Below, piece by piece: positions 1 through 13,156 of a stretch of DNA of 64,000 nucleotides. Each line of letters starts with the position of its first letter. Positions within the stretch are counted from its first letter, which is position 1. The notes below the pieces were generated by a model that saw only the letters and a program-made list of their open reading frames with translations, ran no database searches and was not told the origin of the DNA. Origin of the DNA: Opisthocomus hoazin (taxonomy: Eukaryota > Chordata > Aves > Opisthocomiformes > Opisthocomidae); assembly GCF_030867145.1 (NCBI RefSeq), contig NC_134419.1:75573403-75637402 (forward strand), in the 5' to 3' direction. Made by a program: the position numbers and the translations under genes.

Positions 1-3000
1 TTGCTCCACGTTGTGGCACTTTTCCCCTCGAATACCGCAGCCTGTTTCTCACAGAACTGCTAGGTTCCTGCTGCTGTCTCCATCCTCCGAGCCAGCCACA
101 CCTGTGCCTCCTCCTCCTCAGCCGTGGGCATTGCTGCTCACCCAGAGCATCAAAAGCACATCAGCTGGAGCTTCATCTGCACCCTCAGCACCACCACCTC
201 AGTCCATCGTCTTCCCAACAGACATTTCCCCAATTTGTCTAGACGATCTCTTCTCATGCCTAAAGAGACTCACTATTGAAATAAGCATCACCTTTGAAAA
301 GGCATTTCACAATGTCCATCCTTAGTTTTCACTGTTGTTGGTCAAGCCCATTAATTCTTGCTCTGTCCCTCCCGGCCATGGGGAATAATTTTCTCCCCTT
401 TCTCTTTAGGTGCATTTTACCTAGATGAAGACTGATTGATTGGTTAAGTTTTCACTTCTCTAGATTAAATAAATCCAAATTCAAAAGATATTGAGTTGTT
501 AGAGGTGTTTTGTTTGCAATATTTAACACTGAACCACACAATCTGATCTAAAGTCTTGTCAGCTCAATTGGAAGCCTCTCTAACCTGACAACACTGTAAA
601 TCTCATCCAAGAGATCAAATCTTAGCCAGGAGACTTTTCAGGTCTCAATGAAACATCATTTAAATGTTGAAAGACATTTGCTGGAATCACAGAATGGTTT
701 GGGTTGGAAGGGACCTTCTAGATCACCTCGCTCCATCCCCCCTGCCATGGGCAGGGACTCCTTCCACCAGACGAGGTTGCTCAGAGCCCCGTTCAACCTG
801 GCCTTGAACGCTGCCAGGGAGGGGGCAGCCACAGCTTCTCTGAGCAACCTGTGCCAGGGCCTCACCACCCTCAGAGTGAAGAATTTCTTGCTTATATCTA
901 ATCTAGAGCTACCTTTTTTTAGTCTCCTTTCCAGAAGGAAGAAGTTTATTAAATTTTTAATACTTTTGGTTGCTGATCACAATAAAATTTTTTAAATTAT
1001 TTTTTTCACCATGGTTCTATGCTTTGTGGTTGTGAGCGGTTTGGCTTCTTAGGCCCTATGCAGCCTTTCAGAGTGTGTTGTGTGCACTCACACAGCAGGC
1101 TGAAATATGCTAGAAATGCAAACAGCCGAACCCCATATAAACATTTACCATTGGTGCATGGAAACATGAAAAGCAATGTCTGGGAAATTTGCCTTTCATG
1201 TCCTAGCTAAAAATACAGAGAATTAAAACCAAAATGTAAACTAAAATTTTTTATTTGGCTTTTTGGTTTGGTTTGTTTGTGCTTTCATTTTGTATGGGAT
1301 CAGTGTTATGCCAACCACATAGTGAAGCCTGGTGCCTGCAAACACAATATAATGTTGAGAACCAGGAGCACGTGTTGGGCATTGCCTTTGCTCTTTTTAA
1401 ATTAACTCTCTGTAGACTGAGGTTAGAGCTTGTGGTTGTCACCTCCTCCACCCTCAGAGAAGACATAGCAGCCATCAGCTAGCAGGTTTTTGCTTTGAAT
1501 AACTGCCTGATTTTGGTATTAGACTATTTAATTTCTTCCTAGTGTGTCTGTCACTAGTCAACCATGTAGTATATACTTGTTCACTCAACAGTATCTACTC
1601 CACCAGCAATCTCAGCACCAACTAAACATGTCGTTTGGACGTTATGCTAAGATCCTTTGGCAATCCTTGAAAACCTATGTAGGGAGAGTTTTGCTGGGAG
1701 AGGATGATAACTGAATGACATCACATATATCCAGACCATGTAGCTGCAAGTGTTTGTAACTCTGATGAAACTGCACATCCCTGAACTACTCCCCTGAAGC
1801 GGCACATAAGGTTTCTTCATGGAAAGAGAATGGATCCATAGCAATTTGGTTTCAAATACATACACCTTTTTCGGTAAAATATCATTGTATGGACTATATG
1901 GGTTCCTGCCAGTGTGCCTCTCCCAGTGTTGTCAGGCAACATACTTGGCCAGAATTCCAGTTAAAGCAAAGCTCAGAAACAAAGTTCTTGTTTGCTTGTT
2001 TGTGTGCTGAATTTCCTGTGTTTTGGTGTCCTGTTTATCTTTCTATTCTAATTTTGGAGTATGAAGCAGATAATTGAACTTGGTAGTCCTCCTTCCCAGG
2101 AACACACTATAAAAATATTTATAATGGGGTATAAATAAATATTGTTTTGTTTCTGGATCCCATAGCTCACAAGTAGATTCGTTTTCCGGTTGTTATGTAA
2201 CTGAGACTAAAAAAAAAATAGCTAATTTGGGTTTGCAGGGTATGGGCAAGAAACACAGTTTTCTGTTTTCATAACTTTCTCTCCATGTCTTGCCATAGAA
2301 GCCCACAGACAGTCATTGCTATCAAGCTGAATTAAGCAGTTAAGCATAGCCTTCTGCTCACAGTTCTGCCCTAGCTGTCCTTTAATGCCTAAGACTGAAT
2401 GCATGCACCAAATTCCAATTAAATAACTATACGAATGTACTCTGGAGACCACTTTCACTTGACTGATAATTTTTTTTTTTTTAAGAACTCCATCAGACTC
2501 ACCAAGCTTTTTTAATAGGATTGCACTATAATCTACCTTGAATGGGAGATCAGGCAGCCAGCCACTGCAGACGGATTGCTGAATTGTCCGCCATGCTTGA
2601 TAAACTCCGAGGAAACAGCAAAGGCATTTCTTGGGGCTAACCCACCACTGCCCTTCACTCGTGGCTAGTTCAAGATACAAAGAATTGCAGTCCTTTGCTG
2701 TCCAGCAACCCTGAACCCAAGCACAATTTTTTGTACAATTTCTGTTAAATGCCTTAAGTTACCAGGATATTTTCCTTGTTTAATTGTTTCTCTTTATTTT
2801 GGTAGTTTTTGTCTTCGTGGGGTTTTTTAATCTAATTTTTATTGGTTTTGGTAGTTTAGCTAGGAAAAACTAAGGAGATACTCAGATTCTCACAGCAGTT
2901 TCTGTGTTTCAGGAGATTTTCTATCTCAGGCTCAAGAACTACGACACAAAGAGCATATTTTAACGAAATCGTGCCTAGCTGAGGAAACTCGTCAGTGACC

Positions 3001-6000
3001 CAGCAGGGTCACTGGGAATGAGATTTGTTTTAATTTCCTAGAATAACACTTGGATCACCTCGTCTGTCCTGAATCACCTGGTACCCATCCAAGCAGATTT
3101 TTCCTTCTTCTTTCTGAAATAAGTGGATTCGTCACAGGCTGTGATGTAGAAATTAACTGGATGGCTGCTGTTCTAAAGAGCCTGCCGTGTTTGAATGACT
3201 GTCATCGTCTTTTTGGGGTTTTTTTTTCCAGTTTTCAGAAACTATATTTTCAGAGAGATGGCTTCTCTCTTTCTTCCTCTTTCTGTATGAAGACTGTGAA
3301 GGCTGTATTTTGTCCTCAGACACAGTCATGCAAACCTGTTGAATCTAAGGAAGTTTTCTACATGTGTGTGAGTGACTAAATAAAATAGCTAAAATGTGGT
3401 TTTTGAACAGTTGCAGTCAGGTGAGTCTTGCCTGGTAGCCTTGGAGGCTGATACCCATCTACTAGAATGGGGATGGCAGTCCAGTAGAAACCCATCTACT
3501 GGAATGGAGATCAAGTAAGTCCCTTATTTTTTTTCCATGTGACTTTTTCATTTCCTGCTTCTTTTGCCTCCTTCTCATCCCTTCTCCTACCATGCAGATA
3601 ACTTCCCAGAACATATCAAGATCTTGTTATTCGTTGCCTTATCTCCTTCATCACTTCTGCTTATTGCCCTTTAACTTAGGCACTGGGTACAATTAGGCAC
3701 TCTGTACAAAGACTGACTTTTTCACTGTGCCTGACCAGTTGCTAGCACGAAAGGACCCTGACTTCAGGGCTCCTGGTTTGCTGAAGATACATGTTTACAA
3801 AGGTTTATGCACAGGTTCAGCCAGCCATGTTGAGGTGTTTCTGAAACATTTAGCATCAGTTACCATCTTCCATTGCCAAGCCTGGATTTGAGCAGAGGTT
3901 TTTTACATGAGATGTGATGAAAAATGAGTTACGCCAATGTGAGGGTTAAAAGAGGCCAAAGATGTGGCAGGGAGCATGATTTAATAGTAATGTGGCAAAG
4001 CCAGGCCTTCTTTCCAAAATGCTGGATCCTGCCATCCCTAGTCACAGGCTCAGAAAACCAATGGTGAAGCCCAGGCTGCAGGAAGGAGGCCAAAACCTGT
4101 TGCTTCTGTTTCTGAGCTCCTGGTCAGCTTGGGCAGTGTGCATTTGAAAGCTGCACAATGTGTACAGAGAACAAACACTTAATCTGAGCCTTGCCAGTGT
4201 GAAACAAGCCTTCTTTGTTTCGTAAAAGTGCATTGGATCTCTCTAATGCATTGTTGAGGAAGACAAATGGACTACTCTCTGCCAACAGTGCAAGGATTAA
4301 CCCAGGTGTCACATGAGATGCTTCCCGAAGGCTGTGAAGTATGACAGCTGGGATGACACTTACAGATCAAGCTGAGAATTAATTGTTTGAAATACAGATT
4401 AGAATTTGTATGGTTTTGAGGGGTTTCTGGCATTGCATTTACAAAGAAAATACTTCCTAGCACATAAGGTAGTCCATTGCCCTGGTAATGCTTACAGCTG
4501 CAGGCACTCTGGTTCCCCATGGACTGACTGTGTGAGCCATGGGAGCACAGGGCTGAGACCTCAGCCAGCTTGTGGTAGCCCTCCCCCGAGAGGTGCCCTG
4601 GACAGGGCTTTCCTCGGTGGGGCTCACTCTGTCTGGGCTTCTGGACAGCACAAGCAGGCCAGGGCAGGAGGTGCTGCAAATCCCTGCAACCTTCTCAGCT
4701 CACAGAGCCACCTCGATGGACCCCAGGCAGAGCCACCACCATGGACATGGGCTGAGGGGTCTGGCCGGCAAGGGGATGAGGGAACACAACCACCCCTAAA
4801 CTCCACTTCGAGACAGGGGAGAAACTGAGAGGTAGAAAACATCTGCCATCGTTTTTCGATGGCATCACTGATTTTCTCGCTGGCTGCACACCGCGAATTC
4901 CTCTTGGGCCAGTGGCTGCCATCAGATATGCCAAGGGGAGAGTTTAGCCACTGGTCCCATAGAAGGGAAGGGCTTCAAACAACAACTAAGGTAATTGAAA
5001 AATGAAGGTATTATAAACAAGCCCTTGCCAAAAAAAATTAGGAGAATGTTTTCAAAAGTTAAAAGTATCTCCATTGTATGAAATTGCTAACTTCAAAAAA
5101 AAAAAAAGGCTGGTCAAACTGCAGAGCACACCCCTTTAAATCTACATAATTATAAATTCTGAAACAAGTTTTATGAGCGTTATAAGGAACCCAGTTAATG
5201 TGAGTCCCATGCTGACCGCTGTTCGAAAGCTACCACTGCCCAGAGGATGTCTCCAGGGGCCAGGTACTGTCCCTTATGCTACACAGTGTTACCTCCTTCT
5301 TGCTTGTTTTTTCCTCTAAAAGCAATACTGGCAAATCTTGTAACCGATATCAAAGCCCACTCAAATCAGTAGACATCATGGGTGTTTAGCGGGCTTGAGG
5401 ACTGAAGATGCCACCAAATATTTTAACTGTTTCTTTTAATGTAAGGTAGCAAACACAAATATTGTACTGTATTTTAAGGCACTGTAGGAAAAAAATATAT
5501 AATGATAACTAATTCATTTTCTTTAGTGTACTGGAGGGGCTTAGACAAAAATCTAACGACACACTGAAAAAGGAATCCAGCAAGCAGGTAAGAGCATTTG
5601 GTAAAAGCATGGTGAGCTGCATATGCGTAGCAGGTTAGGCACAGCCTAGAGGTCAGACAGAGCCTAGGTCTGAATTACTGTTTTGGATACACCAGTGTCA
5701 GCAGATGTTCCTTATAGCAAGGTGTTTGTCTGTGACCCAGTTTCTGTGAGGTTTGGGAACAATATTAATCAATGCGGGTAATAATCTGGAAGTCGTTCAG
5801 AGCCAAGGGGTAATACAGTGGTCTTCACTGTGCAAATCTTCAGCTGGAAGCCATGCAGTATGTTTTTGCATCCAGTGCAAAAACAGTCCCTAAAGGGCCA
5901 CAGGCATTCAATTTTTAATTCAGTAAGTGACCTGCTGCTACACTGTTCTCAGCTGGCTTCCTTGTTAAGTCCATTGCTGGCCAGATAAAACACTGTAGGA

Positions 6001-6287
6001 CGTGCTGGAGTCCCCTCTAGGTGATGGTGTCATTGTAACTCTGACTTTATGCAGCTGCCATAAGAACACTCAGATGCCTCATCCTTGGAAGACACTTTAA
6101 AATCAGGCCCAAAACCACAGGAACTCAAGTCTGGTGCACAGCACTGGTTAGAGTACCCTTTCCCTGCTGATGGGCTCCTTAAAAAGCTGTTGTAAAGTGT
6201 TTCCTCCAATAGCCCAAGACTGCGGGGGTCACTAAAAACACATCAGTCACCCTAACAGTTGATCTAATTTCCTTTCATCTTCCAAAG
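1..6287. other. Intergenic DNA without recognised gene
   Basis: AT-rich non-coding sequence. The only recognisable element is a minus-oriented CR1 fragment near 684-940. All open frames are short and lack signal peptide, domain or splice context. Short imperfect repeats occur near 3450-3510, where an acccatctact motif is present twice about 40 bp apart. I see no RNA gene here. Confidence 0.6.
684..940 (-). mobile_element. CR1 LINE 3' fragment
   Basis: Reverse complement of the avian CR1 3' end: it begins with an agaatggtttgggttgg-type block, then the CCCCTGCCATGGGCAGGG segment and the block ending in gtgaagaatttcttg. It is 5' truncated, as is usual for CR1, and no functional ORF remains. Confidence 0.9.
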
Positions 6288-6475
6288 AATTGTCCCTGAG
6301 GCTAGTGAACGGGTAGAACAGATGTTTTGCAGCTCTGGGAGAAGCTCATTTCAGTGATGGCACAGGGGAGATCCTCCTGGACGAGGTGCGATGCCAAGGG
6401 GGTGAAGCTTTCCTCCGGCAGTGCTCCCATATCTCACCTTTCATCAATGACAAAAGGTGTCATCTGTGCAGAGAT
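6288..6475 (+). pseudogene. Broken SRCR exon 1 of the upstream array
   Basis: After a ttccaaag acceptor the phase-1 frame reads LSLRLVNG, then a TAG stop, then NRC. It jumps directly to an ALGEAHFSDGTGEILLDEVRCQGGEAFLRQCSH segment typical of the second half of an SRCR domain (shown here in motif form). The middle of the domain, containing the CSGRVEV and VVCRQLGCG blocks, is missing, so this exon has an internal deletion of roughly 120 bases as well as a stop. It is a dead relic of a DMBT1-type SRCR exon. Orientation and splice phase match the live gene downstream. Confidence 0.8.
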
Positions 6476-7478
6476 CTTCTTGTTTATGGACGCCAGTCAT
6501 CAATGGCATGTTATACCCATCTGCTGGGCTGAGATTCTGGTGTTCAGCAAAAGGGAACTTAACTACCAAAATTATTGCCAAGCTCTTCCCAAACACCCCA
6601 AACCATTCCCCCACATCTCAGTAAATACTGCTTAAGAGAGTATTATAATCCCCATTTCAGCCTTCACACTCTAAATCTTCAAATAATAAACTGCAAGGAG
6701 CAGGACAGTTAAGTTTTGGGTTTTTGATGGAGTATAATGCCCCTCAGAGGTTTATCAATCTTGCCATTCCCATTGCTTCCTAACTAAAAAACGAATTCAA
6801 CTGATTGTTCGTAAGAATCATAAACTAACTAGAAAATTCCTTACGTGCTGTAGAAAAACCTCTTTCACGAGACATATTACTGCATTTGCAAAATACATGC
6901 TACCATGCTACTATGTATTTTAAAAATGTAAATAACTTTATAAAGACGAAATCACTGAGAGTTGGGTTCTGGTTTTTATTTTTTTTTTTCTAGCAGTGTG
7001 GTAAATATATTTCTGTTCATTTTGTTTAGTGCAAGTTATCTCTTTTCTTTCTTTTTTTTTTCCAGCTTCTTTGCAGTCTGAAATTCCCAGTAATTTTCAT
7101 CTCATATAAATCTTTATAGATTTTACTGTGGAAGCGCATTTCGCCTAATATAGTCATTTAGTACCAGTATACGGTTTATAAAGATCAATAATTGTAAATT
7201 CTTTTGTCACAATAAGATTTTAATCTATGGATCGCAAACATTTCAGAATATGCATCCCTATGAGATTTCAATTATATCATGTGTTATTTCCAACCTTTTG
7301 TGTTAGGAATATGTCGTATCTTTAAGTTTTTAATAAATTCATGTCATTTTCAGCCAATCTCTTGTCTTTGATTATCAGAAGTTCTTATCCTTGTCTGAAA
7401 TTTGCAACAGCCAACTAAAAATCTGGCAATATGGAAATACCACTGATAAACAGCACTGCCTTTTTTGGCCTTCCAAAG

Positions 7479-7790
7479 ACTCATCCCGGAGGCTCGTGAG
7501 TGGGAGGAACAGATGTGGGGGCCATTTTGAAGTCCATCACCAGGGCAGCTATGGCACTAGCTGTGATGACTCCCAGGACCTGAAGGATGCCCAGGTTATC
7601 TGCAGCCAGCTGGGGTGTGGTAGGGCACTTTCTGCCCCAGAAATGCCAATTTTAGTCAAGGCTGAGGAGAGATCCTTCTTGACAATGTGCAGGGCAAAGG
7701 GAATGGGGCTTACATCTGGGAGTGCCCCAGAGGAGATTTGTACACAACTGTGTACACTTGGAAGGCACCAGCCCCATCTGCTTGAGTGAA
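7479..7790 (+). pseudogene. Broken SRCR exon 2 of the upstream array
   Basis: A ttccaaag acceptor is followed by a phase-1 SRCR reading: [10 protein letters not shown], then [20 protein letters not shown], then SQLGCG. After about two thirds of the domain the frame slips. The expected later part ([15 protein letters not shown]) lies in another frame, and the last cysteines are not in register. This is a frameshifted relic rather than a usable domain. Confidence 0.8.
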
Positions 7791-9684
7791 TTTTATATAA
7801 GTCTGACTTTGCAGATCAGACCTCAAGCTACATGCCAGCATAACAACCACTGCTGCAGAAGCCTACTGCTTTATTCCTCCTGTACTGAACCTTTCTTCAC
7901 CCCATACTCAATGCTCCGTTGCTCACCTGGCTCACAGCTTGGCAGTGGAGTGGTGCAAAGTCACCACCAGCCAAAGCATGGGCGAGAGCCCTGCTATGTA
8001 CACCCCATAGATATTTCAGTCTAGATTAGAAATGAAACAGCCAAAAGTCTTGCCGTGAAAACTGAATAAAACAGTCCAAGAAAATTACCAGGTGAAGAAA
8101 AATTGCTCAGTCAATATCACCTAATATTTCCTACTCCCTCCATCACATGGAGGTTCCTTTGATCCTTGGTTATCTTGCAACCAGCACATCAGCAGATGGA
8201 GCCATCCCAGGGACAAATGCCTGTGCAGATGCAGAGGGCAGGTCCAGACTGATTTTTGAGTAACCTGGCACAGCATGTCTTCAAAAATTTGAACACGGAG
8301 GTGTGGTTGTGCTAAAGGGGAAATGAACAGTAGCCCCATGCAGTCACTGGGAGCAACAGCCTGCTTGGACATTGATAAACTGAACTCTTTGTACAGCAAT
8401 CTGCCCTCATCCCTTACATGTTAATAGTAATAATATCACTTATACTGCACTGAACTGTACGTATTAACCACAGGCCTACAAGAAAATTAGTACCCTGATT
8501 TTATTGTACACTATGAGACACCCTTGGATTTGATGTGGGAGCCACTGATGTCCTTCAGGGAATAGCCTAGAACCAGCTTTTCCCTTTTCACTGCAGGCTG
8601 CCTGAGTTTCCTCACTCACCTGAGTCTTCTGAAAGCCAGCAAGCAATCATTAAAAGAGAAACATTGGACCCCACTGATCTTTCTTTTTCTCGCAGTATTT
8701 CTAACTTCTAGTAACATTTCTTCTATAGTACTCAAACCTTACCAAATCAAATCCCTTGTTTTTATTTTGATTACCTTGGGTTTTTTATCTAGAGACTACA
8801 CAGTTTCATTTATACACTTTTTTTTAATCACTAACAATTTAAAAATTCATATTTTGCCCTACAGTCATAAGCTGATATATTTCAGAACTGGTCCGACTTC
8901 TGCTGTAGATCTGTGTAACAATCCTGACACAAAGTGCATGAATCTGTTTCTTACTGTTTCAGCGACACTCTCAGCACAACGTGCAATATCACATTTCCTT
9001 GGTAGATGCAGTTGTTACCGCAGTGACTGAAAACTCTGCCTGGAAGTGACCTACTCTTTTCATTCACAGTTTATATAGGGTCTGAAGTGACAGGTAAGCT
9101 TCTTAAATTTGTGTCTCTGCCTTTAATATCAACATGTTTTCATGATTTAGAGCTGAATTTGTACCGTTAAAAACACTCACAGATTTTAACTGAGAAGTCT
9201 GGACATTGCTCTCTTCATGCTGGATGTGACTTCCCTGTAAAATAATGCAGCATCGTAGCCCAGGCACCAGACAGATGACCAGCTTTTCTATTACGATGGT
9301 GCTTAACAGAGAGTAATGTCAAGAGCTTCCCCAAATTACAACCATCTAAATGTTAAGTCGGGATAAACTAGGCTTGACTTTGTATATATGAATTACATGA
9401 AAGTCCACATCTAACGTTTACTCAGGGCAGTGCTGCTGTCTTGTAGGTGTGGACTTCAGGAGCTTGGCCTTGCCCCAGAGACCCTGAAAAGCAGGAGCAT
9501 CTAAGGTTGAAAATGCATCTTCATACATAACTAGCAAATGGCATAGAGGTCTCTTCTAACCCACTTTGTACCACCTTAATTCCTCGTTAGCAAAATATAC
9601 CTTTCACAGTAAGTGTCAGCTCAGACTACGAAGTGCAGCAGTACAGGCAGAGAGCCAGCTAGACCGACAACAGCGCTGCAGGAA

Positions 9685-10312
9685 AGGATCTGGGGTGGAC
9701 AAGTTGACCATGAGCCATCAATGTGCCCTTTGAGTATTGCTAGCGGGTCAACACAGGTGATCTTTCCCCTCTACTCAGCACTGGGGAGACACATCTGTAA
9801 CACTGCGTCCAGTACAGGAGTGTGGGTTCCCGTACAAGAGAGGCAAGGGCATCCTGGAGCAAGTCCAGCAAAGGGTCATCAAGATGTTCAGGGGGTTGGA
9901 ATACAAGATGTACAAGGAGATGCTGGTGGACTCAGATTTGGTCAGTCTTAAGAGTGTGAAGGGGAGATGATATTGCCATCTGCAGTCACCTGCTGGGAAG
10001 GTACAGAGAAGATGAAGCCAGTCTCTTCTCAGAGGTGCACAGCAACAGGATAAGACTCAATAGGCACAAGTCAGACCTCAGGAAATTCCACCTAGATATA
10101 AAGGAAAATAATTTTTTACCATGAGGTTGTCATACACAGAAACAGGAACCCATAGAAGCTGTGGGATCTCCATCTCTGGAGGCATTCAATGCTCTCACAG
10201 ATGTGAAGCAGACCAACCTGCTCTAGACCTGCTTCAAGCAGGGGTGGGACCACAGACCTCTGGAGGTCCCTTCCAACCTGCATAAGTCTCTGATTCTGTC
10301 ATTCTATGAAGT
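9685..10312 (+). mobile_element. Old CR1 LINE fragment
   Basis: Degenerate plus-oriented CR1: it holds the gaccatgagccatcaatgtgccct block (reverse-transcriptase C-terminal region), then the aagttcc/cctagatataaaggaaa block, and ends with cattctatgaag. Many substitutions break every frame, so it is older than the copy at 45.3 kb. It lies immediately upstream of the broken SRCR exon at 10348. Confidence 0.8.
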
Positions 10313-10347
10313 GCCCAGGTTCAGGAAAACTCTTTTTTCTTTCAAAG

Positions 10348-10663
10348 AAATGTCAGTGACTTTGGTGAACAGATAGAACCAATCTGAAGGGCGTGTTGGA
10401 ATATTTTACAGAGGAACCTGGGGGACCATTTGTGATGATTTCTGGGATGTAAGTGATACAGAAGTTGTCTGCAGTCAGAAGGTTTGAGGACACGTTCTAT
10501 CATCTTCAGGAGATGCCATCTTTACTCACAGTCCAAGAAGCATTGTCACGGATGATGTGCAGTGCAGAGGGAATGAAAACCATTTGTGGCAATGTTCTCC
10601 CAGAGAGTGGTGCAGAGAGAAGTGTGACAGCCGCCACGCTGCCAGTGTCATTTGCTCGTGTAC
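10348..10663 (+). pseudogene. Broken SRCR exon 3 of the upstream array
   Basis: A ttctttcaaag acceptor is followed by SRCR text interrupted by stops: SVTLVNR, stop, [32 protein letters not shown], a further stop, then a second-half signal ending WQCSPREWC. At least two in-frame stops and altered cysteine spacing are visible. Length and phase match the intact 309-321-base SRCR exons further right, so the whole exon survives as a relic. Confidence 0.85.
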
Positions 10664-11545
10664 ACGCTAATATCTTAGCTTTATCAAGAAGAGTCACAAT
10701 TAAATTTTATTTTTTTTCAAATGGAAAAGTACTCCCCTGAACTAGAAAACCCTTTTCTCCACAGCATTATGGCTCTTTTGCCAGCAGCAAGGCTCTTTCC
10801 CACACAGAGAATTTCCCTCTTTCTTTTTTTTAGTCAATATTTGACTTTGCAAACTTTCATCCAGCGAAGACTCAAAAACTTTCAGAGCATTTTAACCAGT
10901 GTCATTCAGAGTCCATCCAATACTTTTACACAACCATCACATTATTTTAATCACCTGTAATCTGTATTAACCAATTCTGTTTGCTTATTACCAAGATTAG
11001 GGAGGAGCACCAAAAAGCAAACCCAAGGCACATTCTGCCCTTACAGAACTAACAAGCTTTCACACAGGAGACTTTTCATGAACTTAAGGTCGTAATTCCA
11101 CATGCCACACCTTGACAAAGCTTCCATTGAATGCCTGCAGATTATTTATTTGAGTGAGATAATCAGGATAAACCAAATCCAAAGATTTAGAGTCACGACT
11201 CTTTTGCAGCCCAGGGGGCAGGGAACAACGGGAAAGAACCAGTGCTGTGCCAGATCTCTCTGAAGAAGGAAGTGCCATGCGCAGACTTCTGGCAGTTCTA
11301 GCTCCTTACCCAAATTTAACCCTGGCAACTTTTTTTAATATCCGTCAGATAGTAAAGAGGCTGCAAAGTCTTATGCTGTTCTCCATTGACTTTCAAGCTG
11401 CTAGCAAGGAAAGTCAGCTCATAATCTCAGGTCTCATCATTTGTGTCACCTTCAGAATACACGTATTGCAAAGAGCTTAATTAGCCAGTTGTTGAACACT
11501 TTCTGAAACAAAAATAGGTTTTGTGAAGAAAGGTGCAGTATTACC

Positions 11546-11752
11546 ATAGAATCATAGAATACCTTGAGTTGGAAGGGACCCACAAGGATCGTCCAATCCG
11601 ATGTCCTGCTCCTCGCAGGACTACCTACAACCAAACATATGAGCATCGTCCAGATGCTCCTTGAACCTCTGACAGGCTTGGTGCCATGACCACCTCCATG
11701 GAGACCCTGTTTCAGTGACCAACTACCCGCTTAGTGAAGAACCTGTTCTAAA
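11546..11752 (-). mobile_element. CR1 LINE 3' fragment
   Basis: Reverse complement of a CR1 3' end: tagaatcatagaataccttgagttggaagggaccc, then the segment for catcgtccagatgctccttgaacc. It is a different CR1 subfamily from the cagaatggtttggg type, judged by the tcctgctcctcgcagg block. Confidence 0.85.
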
Positions 11753-12845
11753 ACTACAATTAATTTTACAAAAATTGTGATTGCTATAATGTGTATTTTG
11801 TCTGTTTCCTCATCTCACAGCTTCAATGGGAACTGAACTACCTGGCAATTTCAATTTCATATTTATTAAACCATTTCTATCTTCAATAAATTTTCCCTAG
11901 CAGAAGGAACTTCCTGTTTAAATTATTACCAATCTACATCTTGTTTCATTTCTTCGGTATTTTACGTACAATAACTTCTTAAAATATAGTATATTTTGAC
12001 CACGATGAAAGCAGTAATATTGACTTACATAGTTTTCATGAGGCTAACCATGTGTATTTAATCTTTAAGGAGAATTAACAAGTGAAACTGAAATTTATAT
12101 CTGGTTTGCAAAAGTACTGAAAGGATGGGAGTTTTTGTGTGTGAAAAACTTTTTCACTGGACCAGGTTGCTAAAAGTCCAGTCTTAAAAAAAAAAGGATA
12201 GAATAGTATTTTAATCGTTTTATCTGTTGGGTAGAGTTGCCTCACACACCCAAAAAAACATTAAGATTTTTTTTTCCCATTTTCTAATAAAACTCACAGG
12301 CCCTTAGGTGATATTAAAATTCAAGCAGAAAAGAGAATTTAGTTATAAGAAAGTCATGGTCACATTGTGTTGCTTTGGTTTGATTAACCTCATCTCTTGG
12401 TCACCCATGTCTTGATGAGTAAAACCTCGATCCTGCCTCTACTAATTTTAACACCTCATTGTTAATATATCAATAGATAAATAACCACGAATGTTTATCT
12501 AACATAGGCCATTTCTTTCATTACAATTAATCTCTTAACCACTACTCAGCTGGGAATGCAAACCTAATTTAGGTAACTGTGAACATCTGCCTGGCCCACA
12601 CAGGGCATCTTTGGTTCAAACAGTGACCCAGGAAAAAACAGGTCATTGCAAATTGTCCCACAATGACGCTAGGCCTGCTGGCACTAAAGAAATTGCTCTC
12701 TCCACACTCTTTGCGGAGGAAGTGCCAGGAGAGAATCAAATAGCCACCATCATAGACTGAATCAGCTCCAGAACTACTCCAGAATTTTAACTTAGTGGTT
12801 TGGCAACCTACAGAGTTTTATTTCCTTCACTCTTCTCTTTCACAG

Positions 12846-13156
12846 AAGTGTCCATGAGGTTGATAAACAGTAGAAACAGATGTGAAGGTCGCTTCAAAGT
12901 CTATTACAAAGGAAGCTAGGGGACGGTCAGTGATGACCTCTGGGACAGAAATGCTGTGCAGATCATGTGCAGACAGGTGGGGTGTGGAAAAGCTCTCTGC
13001 ACTGGGAAATGCACATTTCATTCCAGGATCAAGGAACATTTTCCTGGATTACTTGCAGTGCCATGGAAATGAATCCTACCTGTGGGAATGCTCTCATACA
13101 GGATGGTCAACACGTAACTGTGGGCACAGAGAAGATGCCAGTGTGCTTTGCTCGGG
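12846..13156 (+). pseudogene. Broken SRCR exon 4 of the upstream array
   Basis: A nearly full-length SRCR exon. The first half reads [21 protein letters not shown] and then a TAG stop, followed by [23 protein letters not shown] in the same frame. A frameshift after KAL moves the second half ([19 protein letters not shown], then [22 protein letters not shown]) to another frame. One stop and one frameshift over otherwise good SRCR text suggest relatively recent death. It is followed directly by a gta that could be the old splice donor. Confidence 0.88.
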